From: Paenibacillus_AP thailandensis | GTDB lineage: Bacteria; Bacillota; Bacilli; Paenibacillales; Paenibacillaceae | Length of the DNA: 64,000 nucleotides | Reading direction: 5' to 3' | Assembly: GCF_042685365.1 (NCBI RefSeq) | Contig: NZ_JBHUMY010000011.1 | Location: 124,001-188,000, forward strand | In this document: piece after piece, positions 8,711 through 16,787 of the stretch | Numbering within the stretch: position 1 is the stretch's first letter | Layout of the letters: every line of letters begins with the position of its first letter | Program-made: the position numbers and the translations under genes | The notes under the pieces: generated by a model | Seen by the model: only the letters and a program-made list of their open reading frames with translations | Databases searched by the model: none | What the model was told of the DNA's origin: nothing

Positions 8711-9730
8711 TCATTCGGCTTCGCTCCATGGCCGATTGATCGTATCCATCACTCGTTGTACCCGCACCCCATCCTCGAACGCCGGAAGCGCCGGAGCCTC
8801 CTCGCCGCGGATCGCCCTCGCCAGTTCGCCGTATAACGACCATTGCGCATGGATGTAGCCTCTGATCTCGGGGGCAAACAATCGGGCATCCAACGGTTGT
8901 TCTACCGGAACCGCTTTATAACCGGAGCTTCCGGAAGAAGCAAACGTCAGTTGCTTATCGTGCAGGAGCAACGTTCCTCCCGAGCCATGAATTTCAAGCC
9001 TCGCCGGGCGAATCGTAGACGAAGCGATAAACTGCAAAGCAAACGAGCCCCCGTCCGGCCATATCCCGTGTACAAAAAAGGAATCGTCCGCCCCTTCCGG
9101 ACCCGGAATGCTTTCCCTGGCCGTGAACCCATGATATAACTTCATCGGGCCGAACCAGTACTGCAGCGCATCAATCATATGCGATCCGACGGCGCCCAGC
9201 ATTCCTCCGCCTTTTCCCGAAACCGTCTCCCATTCGCTCCGAGCTTTGCGTTTCTGCGGCCGAAGCGGCCATGCCTCCGCCCAATCGACATGATAAAGAG
9301 CGCCAAGCTTACCTGCGTCCAAAATCCTCTTTATCGCTTGACGTTCCGGTGAAAACCGCCACTCGAAGTTGATCGCCGCGATCCGGCCCGCCCGCCGGGC
9401 AGCGCAGTGCATCGCAGACGCCTGATCGGCGTTTAACGCAGGCGGCTTTTCGCAAAGCACATGAAGCCCCGCCTCCAGACAAGCTAATGACATCTCCGAA
9501 TGAAGCGACGGTTCCGAAGCTATTACGGCCAGATCAAGCCGCGCTTCCGCTATCATGCGCCTCCAATCCTGATACGCCTGTGAAAGGCCGAGACGTTCCG
9601 CCGCGGCTTGAGCCCTTCCCGGTCGGATGCTGCTAATCGCGACCAATTCGTACTCCGGATGCCGCTTTAGAACGGGACCGTGCACCTGCGCGCCGAATCC
9701 CGTTCCGATGATGCCGGTCCGAATCGCCAA
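8711..9730 (-). CDS. Gfo/Idh/MocA-family NAD(P)-dependent oxidoreductase
   Basis: A 339-residue sugar or inositol dehydrogenase homologue. The Rossmann fold begins Gly-Ile-Ile-Gly-Thr-Gly-Phe-Gly, the family Glu-Lys-Pro motif is present (Leu-Cys-Glu-Lys-Pro-Pro), and the catalytic region reads Gly-Gly-Gly-Met-Leu-Gly-Ala-Val-Gly-Ser-His-Met-Ile-Asp. It oxidises or reduces a carbonyl or hydroxyl on a sugar-like substrate in the cytoplasm; the substrate cannot be told from sequence. The start is TTG five bases after AAAGGGGGAG. Its place next to the sugar importer suggests a joint catabolic role, though the two are convergent. Confidence 0.85.
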   Translation of the reverse strand: MAIRTGIIGTGFGAQVHGPVLKRHPEYELVAISSIRPGRAQAAAERLGLSQAYQDWRRMIAEARLDLAVIASEPSLHSEMSLACLEAGLHVLCEKPPALNADQASAMHCAARRAGRIAAINFEWRFSPERQAIKRILDAGKLGALYHVDWAEAWPLRPQKRKARSEWETVSGKGGGMLGAVGSHMIDALQYWFGPMKLYHGFTARESIPGPEGADDSFFVHGIWPDGGSFALQFIASSTIRPARLEIHGSGGTLLLHDKQLTFASSGSSGYKAVPVEQPLDARLFAPEIRGYIHAQWSLYGELARAIRGEEAPALPAFEDGVRVQRVMDTINRPWSEAE

Positions 9731-9798
9731 TCGAACTCCCCCTTTACTCGAATTAATTCAATTATAAATAGGGCGGGCCTTCCCACGCTAATTATGAA

Positions 9799-9869
9799 AA
9801 AAGCCAAGCTTGGCCCCGAACCGCACTTTTCTGCAATCGAAAAGTACAGTTTGCCGTCGCTTGGCTTTT
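9799..9869 (-). terminator. Terminator of the S41 protease gene
   Basis: A large hairpin: outer stem AAAAGCCAAGC / GCTTGGCTTTT enclosing a smaller ACTTTTC / GAAAAGT stem. On the minus strand the outer stem runs into TTTTTT, and it begins 43 bases after the protease stop codon. Confidence 0.7.
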
Positions 9870-9912
9870 CTCTATGCTCCTTTACCATCCGTCCGAACGA
9901 TGTCGCCGGTAA

Positions 9913-11328
9913 CTATTTCTTCAATTCTTCAATCCCTCTTTGAAGCTGCGTGTCCTCCTGCTCCAGCTTCGCCGACAATAGCTCAATCATCCGGTAAGCG
10001 GTCTTGCCGTCGTATTCGCCCGTCGCTTCAAGCCCTTCCGCCTGCTGAAACGCGCGCAGCGCCGAAGCCGTCTGCTCGCCGAAATAACCGATGTCGCCGA
10101 CGGGGCCGTACCCAAGCGTCTTCAGCATCGTCTGCAGCGTCTTCACGTCGTCGCCGTAGCTTCCGAGCTTCAGCTTGCTGCTCGACGAAATAGCCTTCAA
10201 ATACGCGTAATCCGGCAGCTTGATCTCGATATCCGGCTTGATGCCCTGCTTATGGATCCATTCGCCGTTCGGCGATTTCCACTGGGCCTGCGTCAGGCTA
10301 AGCACCGATCCGTCCTTGAATTGGCTGAACGCTTGCACGATTCCTTTGCCGAACGTCTTCTCCCCGATGACGACGGCTCCGGCCGATTCCTTTAATGCCG
10401 CCGTCAGCACTTCGCTCGCGCTTGCCGATTGTCCGTTCACCAATACGGCGATCGGAATGTTCCAGGCTTCCTTTTGCCTCGATTTGTACGTAATGACCGG
10501 CTTCTCGTCTTTATAGGCCACCTGCACCACCGTTTTATCCTTCGGCACAAGCATATCGGCGATTTCGAGAGTCGGTTCGAGCAGCCCGCCCGGATTCGAA
10601 CGCAAATCGAGCAGCAGCCCTTTCATTTCCCCTTCCTTCTTAAGCGCCGCAATGGCCGCATCGAACTCCTCGGCCGTTTTTTCGGCGAACCGGCTAATCG
10701 TAACGAGGCCGATACCGTCCTCCAGCATACGGTAGCTTACCGTCTCCACCGGAATCGCTTCCCTCGTCAGCTCGAAATCGATCGCCTCCTGTTCCCCCGG
10801 GCGCTCCACGGTCACCTTCACTTTCGTTCCTTTGTCCCCGCGCAGCTTGCCGACCAAATCCTGAAGCGTCAGCCCTTCCACGGAATTCCCGTCAACGGCC
10901 GTAATTCTATCGCCGGGCAGCAAGCCGGAACGCTCCGCCGGCGCGTCCTTCGTCAAGGCGTTAATGACGAATTGGCCGTCCTCCTGCCGGACCTCCGCCC
11001 CGATGCCGTAAAACTCTCCTTCGTAGCTATCCTTGTAAGCTTCGCCAAGCTCGCCGGCCATATAGCTGGAATACGGATCGCCAAGCGAAGCGACCATCCC
11101 CTCCGAAGCGCCGTCGATTAACTTCTTCGCGTCCGCGCCCTCCAAATATTTATCCATAATCGTTTGATAAGAAGCGGCAAAATTATGAAATGCGGGCTCC
11201 TTCAGCATCGGATACCGGTAAAGCATCCACCCCCAGCACAGCAAAAAACCGACCGCCGCGCATACAATCGCGCCGGCGACGGTCTTCCAGCCCCGCTTGT
11301 TCTCTTTTCCATCCTTCATGTCGTACAT
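9913..11328 (-). CDS. S41-family C-terminal processing peptidase with peptidoglycan-binding domain
   Basis: A 471-residue membrane-anchored serine protease of the CtpA/CtpB type. In order: a short cytoplasmic tail, one transmembrane segment (about 17-35), a PDZ domain (Phe-Tyr-Gly-Ile-Gly-Ala-Glu-Val through Leu-Pro-Gly-Asp-Arg-Ile), the tail-specific protease core and a C-terminal PG_binding_1 domain (about 400-455). The protease core shows the catalytic Ser in Gly-Gln-Ser-Ala-Ser-Ala-Ser-Glu and Lys in Gly-Glu-Lys-Thr-Phe-Gly-Lys-Gly. In Bacillus such proteases act in sigma-factor or spore signalling; the exact substrate here is unknown. The start is ATG 11328, eight bases after GGGAG; the longer frame has no ribosome site. 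Confidence 0.9.
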   Translation of the reverse strand: MYDMKDGKENKRGWKTVAGAIVCAAVGFLLCWGWMLYRYPMLKEPAFHNFAASYQTIMDKYLEGADAKKLIDGASEGMVASLGDPYSSYMAGELGEAYKDSYEGEFYGIGAEVRQEDGQFVINALTKDAPAERSGLLPGDRITAVDGNSVEGLTLQDLVGKLRGDKGTKVKVTVERPGEQEAIDFELTREAIPVETVSYRMLEDGIGLVTISRFAEKTAEEFDAAIAALKKEGEMKGLLLDLRSNPGGLLEPTLEIADMLVPKDKTVVQVAYKDEKPVITYKSRQKEAWNIPIAVLVNGQSASASEVLTAALKESAGAVVIGEKTFGKGIVQAFSQFKDGSVLSLTQAQWKSPNGEWIHKQGIKPDIEIKLPDYAYLKAISSSSKLKLGSYGDDVKTLQTMLKTLGYGPVGDIGYFGEQTASALRAFQQAEGLEATGEYDGKTAYRMIELLSAKLEQEDTQLQRGIEELKK

Positions 11329-11474
11329 TTGTTCATCTCCCGTATGCGCATGGCTCGCAGGCCATCCTTCGTTTCCGATAACCCGGTAAGCCTTAATTAT
11401 ATCGCACTCGCGGCGAATAGTTAAATAACGGACGGCAGCGCCGGCCATTCACGTCAAAAAAATCCAAAAACCGA

Positions 11475-11504
11475 TTGACACCGGCACCCGTCCCATATTA
11501 TTAT
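11475..11504 (+). promoter_or_regulatory. Sigma-A promoter of the siderophore uptake operon
   Basis: TTGACA at 11475-11480 and TATTAT at 11499-11504 with an 18-bp spacer. The Fur box begins 12 bases after the -10, over the expected transcription start. Confidence 0.55.
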
Positions 11505-11516
11505 CACATCGAAGAA

Positions 11517-11531
11517 TGATAATCATTATCA
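11517..11531 (+). promoter_or_regulatory. Fur box
   Basis: TGATAATCATTATCA is a perfect 7-1-7 palindrome and identical to the core of the Bacillus Fur consensus. It overlaps or closely follows the predicted start of transcription, so iron-loaded Fur should block the operon. Confidence 0.85.
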
Positions 11532-11588
11532 AACAACTAGATCCGGCCGAGTTCGCTTTGAACCCGGCTTCCCTTTTACCGACCGGAT

Positions 11589-11607
11589 GAGAATGATTAT
11601 TATTAAC
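11589..11607 (+). promoter_or_regulatory. Second, weaker Fur-like box
   Basis: GAGAATGATTATTATTAAC matches 15 of 19 positions of the classical GATAATGATAATCATTATC box. It lies 72 bases downstream of the first box and 26 bases before the binding-protein start. Confidence 0.45.
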
Positions 11608-11633
11608 ATTTTTATAAAGGGGAGTTTTCTCGG

Positions 11634-12689
11634 ATGTTAAGGTCAAGAAAGCTTATGGTTGTTACGGCTTACGTGCTGCTGGTTGTGGCCGTTATCGCCG
11701 GCTGCGGACAAGCGCAGGGCGAGACTCGCGTGCCCGAACGGCAGGAGCAGGAGAGCACATCGGGCTCGGGAGGCGGCGGCGCAGCCGGAAACGGCGGACA
11801 AACCGAAGCCGGGAACGGGCAAGTCCGAACGATCGAGCACGCAATGGGAACGACGAAAGTGAGCGGCACGCCGCAACGTGTTGTAACGTTGTATCAAGGC
11901 GCGTCGGATATCGCCGTCGCTTTGGGGGTAAAGCCGGTCGGGATCGTTGAATCGTGGGCGGAGCAGCCGGTCTATCAATATTTGAGAGCGGATCTTGAAG
12001 GGGTTCCGATCGTCGGCGAGGAAACGCAGCCGAACCTGGAGGAAATCGCCAAGCTGAAGCCGGATTTGATTATCGCGTCGAAACTGAGGCACGAGGCCAT
12101 ATACGAGCAGCTGTCGAAAATCGCGCCGACGATTACGCACGAGACCGTCTTCAAGTTTAAAGACACGGTACAATTAATGGGGCAAGCTTTGAACAAAGAA
12201 GAGCAGGCGAGCGCGCTTCTTGCCGACTGGGACGGAAGAGTCGCCGATTTCAAGCAAAAAATAGCGGCAAAGCTGGGCGATCAGTGGCCGATCGAGGCGT
12301 CGGTTCTTAATTTCAGGTCGGACCACGCCCGCATTTACGTGACGGGATATGCCGGAGACATATTGAACGAGCTTGGCTTCACCCGGTCCGAATACCAGCA
12401 GAAAGAGGCGGACAAAGGAACGGTCGTGGTGAAGCTGACGGACAAAGAAAGCATCCCGAGCATGAACGCCGAAGTCTTTTTCGTATTTTTGTCGGACCCG
12501 GGCAACGAGGAAGCCGTTCAAACCATGTACGAGGAATGGACGAATCACCCGCTCTGGAAAACGCTTGACGCGGTCAAAGCCGATCAGGTCTATATGATCG
12601 ACGAGGTTGTATGGAATCTGGCCGGCGGCATCACGTCCGCCAATCTGCTTCTCGACCAGCTTTATGAGCATTTCGGACTGGAACCGTAA
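11634..12689 (+). CDS. Ferric-siderophore ABC transporter substrate-binding lipoprotein
   Basis: A 351-residue lipoprotein of the FecB/FhuD class (PF01497, helical-backbone binding protein). The signal peptide ends Val-Ile-Ala-Gly-Cys; a Gly/Ser/Gln-rich linker of about 45 residues follows. The mature domain has the typical Pro-Gln-Arg-Val-Val-Thr-Leu opening, the Lys-Pro-Asp-Leu-Ile-Ile-Ala strand and the C-terminal lobe ending in a Leu-Asp-Gln-Leu-Tyr helix. It should bind a ferric siderophore outside the cell. The overall look recalls B. subtilis YfiY, but the ligand cannot be deduced. ATG follows AAGGGGAG at nine bases. First gene of a Fur-controlled operon. Confidence 0.9.
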   Translation: MLRSRKLMVVTAYVLLVVAVIAGCGQAQGETRVPERQEQESTSGSGGGGAAGNGGQTEAGNGQVRTIEHAMGTTKVSGTPQRVVTLYQGASDIAVALGVKPVGIVESWAEQPVYQYLRADLEGVPIVGEETQPNLEEIAKLKPDLIIASKLRHEAIYEQLSKIAPTITHETVFKFKDTVQLMGQALNKEEQASALLADWDGRVADFKQKIAAKLGDQWPIEASVLNFRSDHARIYVTGYAGDILNELGFTRSEYQQKEADKGTVVVKLTDKESIPSMNAEVFFVFLSDPGNEEAVQTMYEEWTNHPLWKTLDAVKADQVYMIDEVVWNLAGGITSANLLLDQLYEHFGLEP

Positions 12690-12692
12690 TCG

Positions 12693-13706
12693 ATGTTGAG
12701 CTTATTTTCGCGCACTTGGGCCAAATGGTTCGGGCTTACGTCGGGGCTGCTTCTTATGGCGGCCGCCTTCATGGCCAGCGTTTCGTTCGGTCAAACGCCG
12801 ATGGAGCTGAAGACGGTTTGGAACGCTTTTTTCGCCTATGACGAAAGCGTAACGGAGCATGTTATCATTACGACTTCGAGGTTGTCCCGCGCGCTTATCG
12901 CCGCGGTCATCGGAGCGAGCCTGGCGATTGCCGGGGCGCTCCTTCAAGCGTTAACGAAAAACCCGCTTGCTTCGTCCGACATTTTCGGCATCAACTCGGG
13001 AGCCGTCTTTTTTATCGTCGCGGGGATCTCTTTTTTCTCGGTCGCTTCGCTTGTCCATTACATGTGGATCGCCTTTGCAGGAGCCGCAGTCTCGACCTTG
13101 ATGGTTTACGCGCTCGGGTCTCTCGGCGGAAGAAGCGTATCGCCGATGAGATTCGTGCTGGCCGGAGCGGCGATCTCCGCCTTATTCGTCTGCTTGACGC
13201 AAGGCGCGCTCGTCACGAGCCAGCAGAACCTCGAAGGCATCTTGTTCTGGCTTGCCGGCTCCGTAGCCGGCAGAACGGCCGATATGCTGCTTCCGATATT
13301 GCCTTTTATGATCGGAGGCTGGATCGCCGCCTTCCTGCTCGCGCATCCCGTTAATATTTTGACATCGGGCGAGGATATCGCCAAAGGCTTGGGCCAACGC
13401 ACGAATGCGGTCAAGCTGGCGATGATTGCCGTTATCGTCTTGCTGGCCGGCGGCTCCGTTGCGGTCGGAGGCTCGATCGGCTTTATCGGCCTCGTCGTTC
13501 CCCATATGGTTCGCGGGCTTGTCGGAACCGATTACCGGTGGATCATCCCGTATTGCGCGGTATACGGCGCCAGCCTGCTGCTGCTGGCCGACGTCGCGGC
13601 GCGGTTCATCATTATGCCGCAAGAGATGCCGATCGGCGTCATGACGGCGCTGATCGGAACGCCTTTCTTTATTTACCTTGCGCGCAGGAGGCCGGTTCAA
13701 ACATGA
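12693..13706 (+). CDS. FecCD-family iron-siderophore permease, first subunit
   Basis: A 337-residue permease with about ten hydrophobic segments and FecCD family marks: Arg-Leu-Ser-Arg-Ala-Leu-Ile-Ala early, Gln-Ala-Leu-Thr-Lys-Asn-Pro-Leu-Ala in the middle, and Gly-Phe-Ile-Gly-Leu-Val-Val-Pro-His near the end. It forms half of the channel for the ferric-siderophore importer. It starts three bases after the binding-protein stop and overlaps the next permease by four bases (ATGA), so the genes are translationally coupled. Confidence 0.9.
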   Translation: MLSLFSRTWAKWFGLTSGLLLMAAAFMASVSFGQTPMELKTVWNAFFAYDESVTEHVIITTSRLSRALIAAVIGASLAIAGALLQALTKNPLASSDIFGINSGAVFFIVAGISFFSVASLVHYMWIAFAGAAVSTLMVYALGSLGGRSVSPMRFVLAGAAISALFVCLTQGALVTSQQNLEGILFWLAGSVAGRTADMLLPILPFMIGGWIAAFLLAHPVNILTSGEDIAKGLGQRTNAVKLAMIAVIVLLAGGSVAVGGSIGFIGLVVPHMVRGLVGTDYRWIIPYCAVYGASLLLLADVAARFIIMPQEMPIGVMTALIGTPFFIYLARRRPVQT

Positions 13707-14743
13707 ATATCCCTTATCGAAACCGTTCGGGAACGGCTCCCTTTGCGGCCAATAAAAAAAGAGCTGCGGTTATCGCCGCCTTGACGGTCATAACCGCCGC
13801 CCTGTTTCTGGGCGGACTGTCGGTCGGCAGCACGATGCTGAATCCGGTGGATGTCGTCATCCATTTAGCGGGGGCGGGAAACGGCGATCTCGCCTTTGCC
13901 GTCGATACGGTCAGGCTGCCGCGAATGGTTCTGGCCATGCTGGCGGGAGCGGCGCTTGGCGTGGCGGGTTTGATCATGCAAGGCGTGGTCCGTAACCCGC
14001 TCGGCTCGCCGGACGTCATCGGCGTTACGGGCGGCGCCTCCTTTGCGGCCGTCTTTTTTATGACGTATCTGTCCGGCACGGTCGGCATCGGGTGGCTTCC
14101 GGTCGCTGCCATCGCCGGGGCAAGCGCCGTGTCCGCCTTGATTTACAGTTTGGCCTGGAAACGCGGCGTTTCCCCCGTTCGCCTCGTTCTCGTCGGCATC
14201 GGGCTCGCCGCGTTCACCGGAGCGCTAACGACGACGATGATCGTCATGAGCGATATCGATTCGGCGTTAAGCGCTTATCTATGGTTAACCGGGAGCGTTT
14301 ACGGAGCAACGTGGAGCGATGTATACGCCCTCCTGCCATGGACGGCCGTTCTTATCCCTTTATCCGTCTTTTATTCCAGAGCCGCTGGCGTCATGGAGCT
14401 TGGCGACGAAACGGCTTCCGGACTTGGCGTACGGGTGCAGGCGCACCGGTTGTCCATGCTGGCGATCTGCGTCGCTTTGGCGGGCTCGGCCGTCGCATAC
14501 GCGGGAGGCATCGGCTTTGTCGGACTCATTGCGCCCCATATGGCCCGAAAGCTGATCGGCCGCCCGTTCGGTCCTAACGTTGCCGCTTCCGCGCTAATCG
14601 GCGGAACGATCGTGGCGGCGGCGGACGTCGTGGCCCGGACCGCGTTTCTGCCGCTCGATATCCCGGCGGGCGTATTCGTATCGGGGATCGGCGCGCCGTT
14701 TTTTATCTATTTGCTTTATCGCAGCCGTCACCGGCCAGCTTAA
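13703..14743 (+). CDS. FecCD-family iron-siderophore permease, second subunit
   Basis: A 346-residue permease paralogous to the previous one. Family marks are Arg-Leu-Pro-Arg-Met-Val-Leu, Gly-Val-Val-Arg-Asn-Pro-Leu-Gly-Ser-Pro-Asp and Gly-Phe-Val-Gly-Leu-Ile-Ala-Pro-His-Met-Ala. The ATG overlaps the preceding TGA, with AGGAGG 11 bases upstream; the longer upstream frame is a shadow of the previous gene. Together the two permeases form the membrane channel. No FepC/FhuC-type ATPase gene is present in the operon. Confidence 0.9.
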   Translation: MNIPYRNRSGTAPFAANKKRAAVIAALTVITAALFLGGLSVGSTMLNPVDVVIHLAGAGNGDLAFAVDTVRLPRMVLAMLAGAALGVAGLIMQGVVRNPLGSPDVIGVTGGASFAAVFFMTYLSGTVGIGWLPVAAIAGASAVSALIYSLAWKRGVSPVRLVLVGIGLAAFTGALTTTMIVMSDIDSALSAYLWLTGSVYGATWSDVYALLPWTAVLIPLSVFYSRAAGVMELGDETASGLGVRVQAHRLSMLAICVALAGSAVAYAGGIGFVGLIAPHMARKLIGRPFGPNVAASALIGGTIVAAADVVARTAFLPLDIPAGVFVSGIGAPFFIYLLYRSRHRPA

Positions 14744-14765
14744 TCCGCGAAGGAGGAGTTCCATT

Positions 14766-15554
14766 ATGCCGACCGCCATACAATCGTCGTTTACGAATGA
14801 AGAGATCGTCAACCTAACGGGGCAGTTCCGGCTGACGGCCGAAGCGTCGCCGGACCGCGCCCACTCCATACCTTCGGCGCTTCTGCTTGAAGATGAATCG
14901 TGCACCGCCTACATCGACCGGACGTCGGAGCTGTTCGGAGCGCCGCCCCGGCTCGTCGCGGGGTCGCTGTTTGCGAAACGGTACAGCTTTTTGACCGTTA
15001 TCCCCGCCCTGTATGCCATGACGATGTATGACAAAGGAATGGACGTATCGGCCGGCAACGGGCATGTCGAGTCTTCGCTTCGCGACAACGGCACATGGCT
15101 GCCGAAGCTGCGCTTAACCGATTGGCGCGTTATCACGCCGACCGACGCGGACCGCCGCGCGTTCCGCGACGAGGTGATCCGGACCATATTTGCGGAGAAC
15201 ATCTCCAAGGTGTGGCGAACGGTCTCCCGCACGGCCAAAACGTCCGCCGCGACTTTGTGGGAAAATACGGCGGTCAACGTCTATTGGCTGTACGAGAAAA
15301 AAATAAGCGAAGGAGCGAGTCCAAGCCAGCTTGCCCGCATTCGGGACGATTATGCGTATTTGCTTACGGCGCCGGCGGCGTTGTTCGGCGAAAAAACAAA
15401 CCCGCTGGCCAAATTCGACTCGCCCAAGCGGCCGGTTCCCGATAGCGGGCAGCCGATCCGCATCCGCCGAACGTGCTGCCTCTATTATCGGACGTCCGAT
15501 GAGCCGTCCTATTGCTCGGTTTGTCCGAAGAACAATCATGCCGAAGCAACTTAA
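14766..15554 (+). CDS. FhuF-like [2Fe-2S] ferric-siderophore reductase
   Basis: A 262-residue cytoplasmic protein whose C-terminus has Cys-Cys-x11-Cys-x2-Cys (residues Cys-Cys-Leu-Tyr-Tyr ... Tyr-Cys-Ser-Val-Cys). This is almost the Cys-Cys-x10-Cys-x2-Cys cluster motif of E. coli FhuF, with one extra residue. FhuF proteins use a [2Fe-2S] centre to reduce ferric siderophores and release iron. The position directly after the siderophore permeases, 22 bases downstream with a GGAGGAG site, fits that role. It should be co-regulated by Fur. The loop-length difference is unusual but conservative. Confidence 0.8.
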   Translation: MPTAIQSSFTNEEIVNLTGQFRLTAEASPDRAHSIPSALLLEDESCTAYIDRTSELFGAPPRLVAGSLFAKRYSFLTVIPALYAMTMYDKGMDVSAGNGHVESSLRDNGTWLPKLRLTDWRVITPTDADRRAFRDEVIRTIFAENISKVWRTVSRTAKTSAATLWENTAVNVYWLYEKKISEGASPSQLARIRDDYAYLLTAPAALFGEKTNPLAKFDSPKRPVPDSGQPIRIRRTCCLYYRTSDEPSYCSVCPKNNHAEAT

Positions 15555-15699
15555 TAGTCCTTAACCAAAGATGAACCGTATCGGCTCGCGAAACGCCCTG
15601 CGCCGGCCGGTTCCTGCCGCCTATTTGGACGTTCCGCGCGATTTCGAGTACAATCAGTTGTAACGGATTATGGATAGAGAAGGAGAGGAGCCTTAATTC

Positions 15700-16500
15700 A
15701 TGTACAAACTGATTGCGATCGACATCGACGACACGCTGCTGGACGATAGCCTGACCGTTACGGAAGGGACCAAACAAGCGATGGAGGAAGCGATCCGGCA
15801 AGGCGTAACCGTCACCCTCGCAACCGGCCGCATGTTTGCGTCGGCGCAAAAAATCGCCCGCCAAATCGAGCTGAACGTGCCCATCATCACGTATCAAGGC
15901 GCGCTCGTCAAAACGCTGCTCGACGGCAAGGCGCTGTACGAACGGTTCGTGCCGGCAGACGCCGCGAGGGAGCTGTTCGCGTTCACCGAGGAACGCGGCT
16001 TGCATCTGCAGCTCTATGCGGACGATATTCTGTATACGAAAGAAGACAACGACAAAATCCGGAAATACTCGAAGCTGACCAACATTCCGTATGTGGTGGA
16101 GCCTGATTACGAAAAGCTGGTGGAGCAGCCGACGCCCAAAATGCTCATCATCGACGATCCCGATTATTTGGACCGGCTCATTCCCGAACTGAAGGCGTTG
16201 ATCGGCGACCGCACCCATATTACGAAATCGAAGCCGCATTACTTGGAAATCATGCATAAGGAAGGCACCAAAGGACACGCGCTTCGCTTCCTGGCTTCGC
16301 ATATCGGCTGCACGATGGAGCAAACGATCGCCATCGGCGACGCCTGGAACGATCACGAAATGATCGAATCCGCCGGCCTTGGCGTGGCGATGGGCAACGC
16401 AATTCCCGCGCTCAAGGAAATCGCCGATTATGTGACGCGGACCAACAACGAAGAAGGCGTCCGGCATGTGATCGAGAAATTCATATTGCAGCGCGCATAA
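15700..16500 (+). CDS. Cof-type HAD-IIB family phosphatase
   Basis: A 266-residue haloacid-dehalogenase hydrolase. Motif I is Ile-Asp-Ile-Asp-Asp-Thr-Leu-Leu with nucleophile Asp8 and acid/base Asp10. Motif II is the Thr in Leu-Ala-Thr-Gly-Arg. The Lys and Gly-Asp-Ala-Trp-Asn-Asp-His-Glu-Met region near residue 210 provide motifs III and IV. The C2B cap lies between. Such proteins dephosphorylate sugar phosphates, FMN or pyridoxal phosphate, often promiscuously. The start ATG follows AGGAGAGGAG. It is a single gene in its own transcript. Confidence 0.9.
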   Translation: MYKLIAIDIDDTLLDDSLTVTEGTKQAMEEAIRQGVTVTLATGRMFASAQKIARQIELNVPIITYQGALVKTLLDGKALYERFVPADAARELFAFTEERGLHLQLYADDILYTKEDNDKIRKYSKLTNIPYVVEPDYEKLVEQPTPKMLIIDDPDYLDRLIPELKALIGDRTHITKSKPHYLEIMHKEGTKGHALRFLASHIGCTMEQTIAIGDAWNDHEMIESAGLGVAMGNAIPALKEIADYVTRTNNEEGVRHVIEKFILQRA

Positions 16501-16660
16501 GACGCTCCCAACCCCCTAAATCCCCCTTGTCGTAAGGGGGACCCCAAGGGGCGTAGCTCCTGAAGGCCACCCCAAAAGAAATAACGAACATTGCGACAGA
16601 GCTGCAGAGAACATCATCCGTGCAAGGAGCGCTTCTGTCCCTGCGGGACACGCTGCAAGT
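16501..16660. repeat. Probable intergenic repeat element (single copy in the window)
   Basis: The sequence after the Cof gene is unlike its surroundings: a C-rich stretch built on CCCCCTTGTCGTAAGGGGG (a small hairpin, CCCCCTT / AAGGGGG), then GACCCCAAGGGGCG. About 100 bases on comes a TGTCCCTGCGGGACA hairpin. It has no coding potential I can support. Such hairpin-rich C/G tracts are typical of dispersed intergenic repeats, but I cannot verify other copies. Confidence 0.35.
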
Positions 16661-16682
16661 TAGTCCATTCGAACAAAAAAAG

Positions 16683-16722
16683 CCATCGCGACGATACGCT
16701 TAACGGCGTTTCGTCGCGATGG
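16683..16722. terminator. Bidirectional terminator between the HAD gene and the sulfate operon
   Basis: A perfect 12-bp stem CCATCGCGACGA / TCGTCGCGATGG with TTTTTT on the + side and A-tract (giving U on the minus transcript) on the other side. It lies between two convergent transcripts. Confidence 0.9.
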
Positions 16723-16787
16723 TTTTTTGGCGTGTATTGCGTTACGTCTATTTCGTTATAGCTTTTTTTGAGCGTACCGCTCTTATC

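Noticed and set aside
11449..11646. 65-codon minus-strand frame over the Fur-controlled promoter
   Set aside because: It spans the promoter, both Fur boxes and the ribosome site of the binding-protein gene and has no protein features.
13538..13702. N-terminal extension of the second siderophore permease
   Set aside because: It is the out-of-frame shadow of the first permease; the ATG at 13703 overlaps the preceding stop and has a ribosome site.
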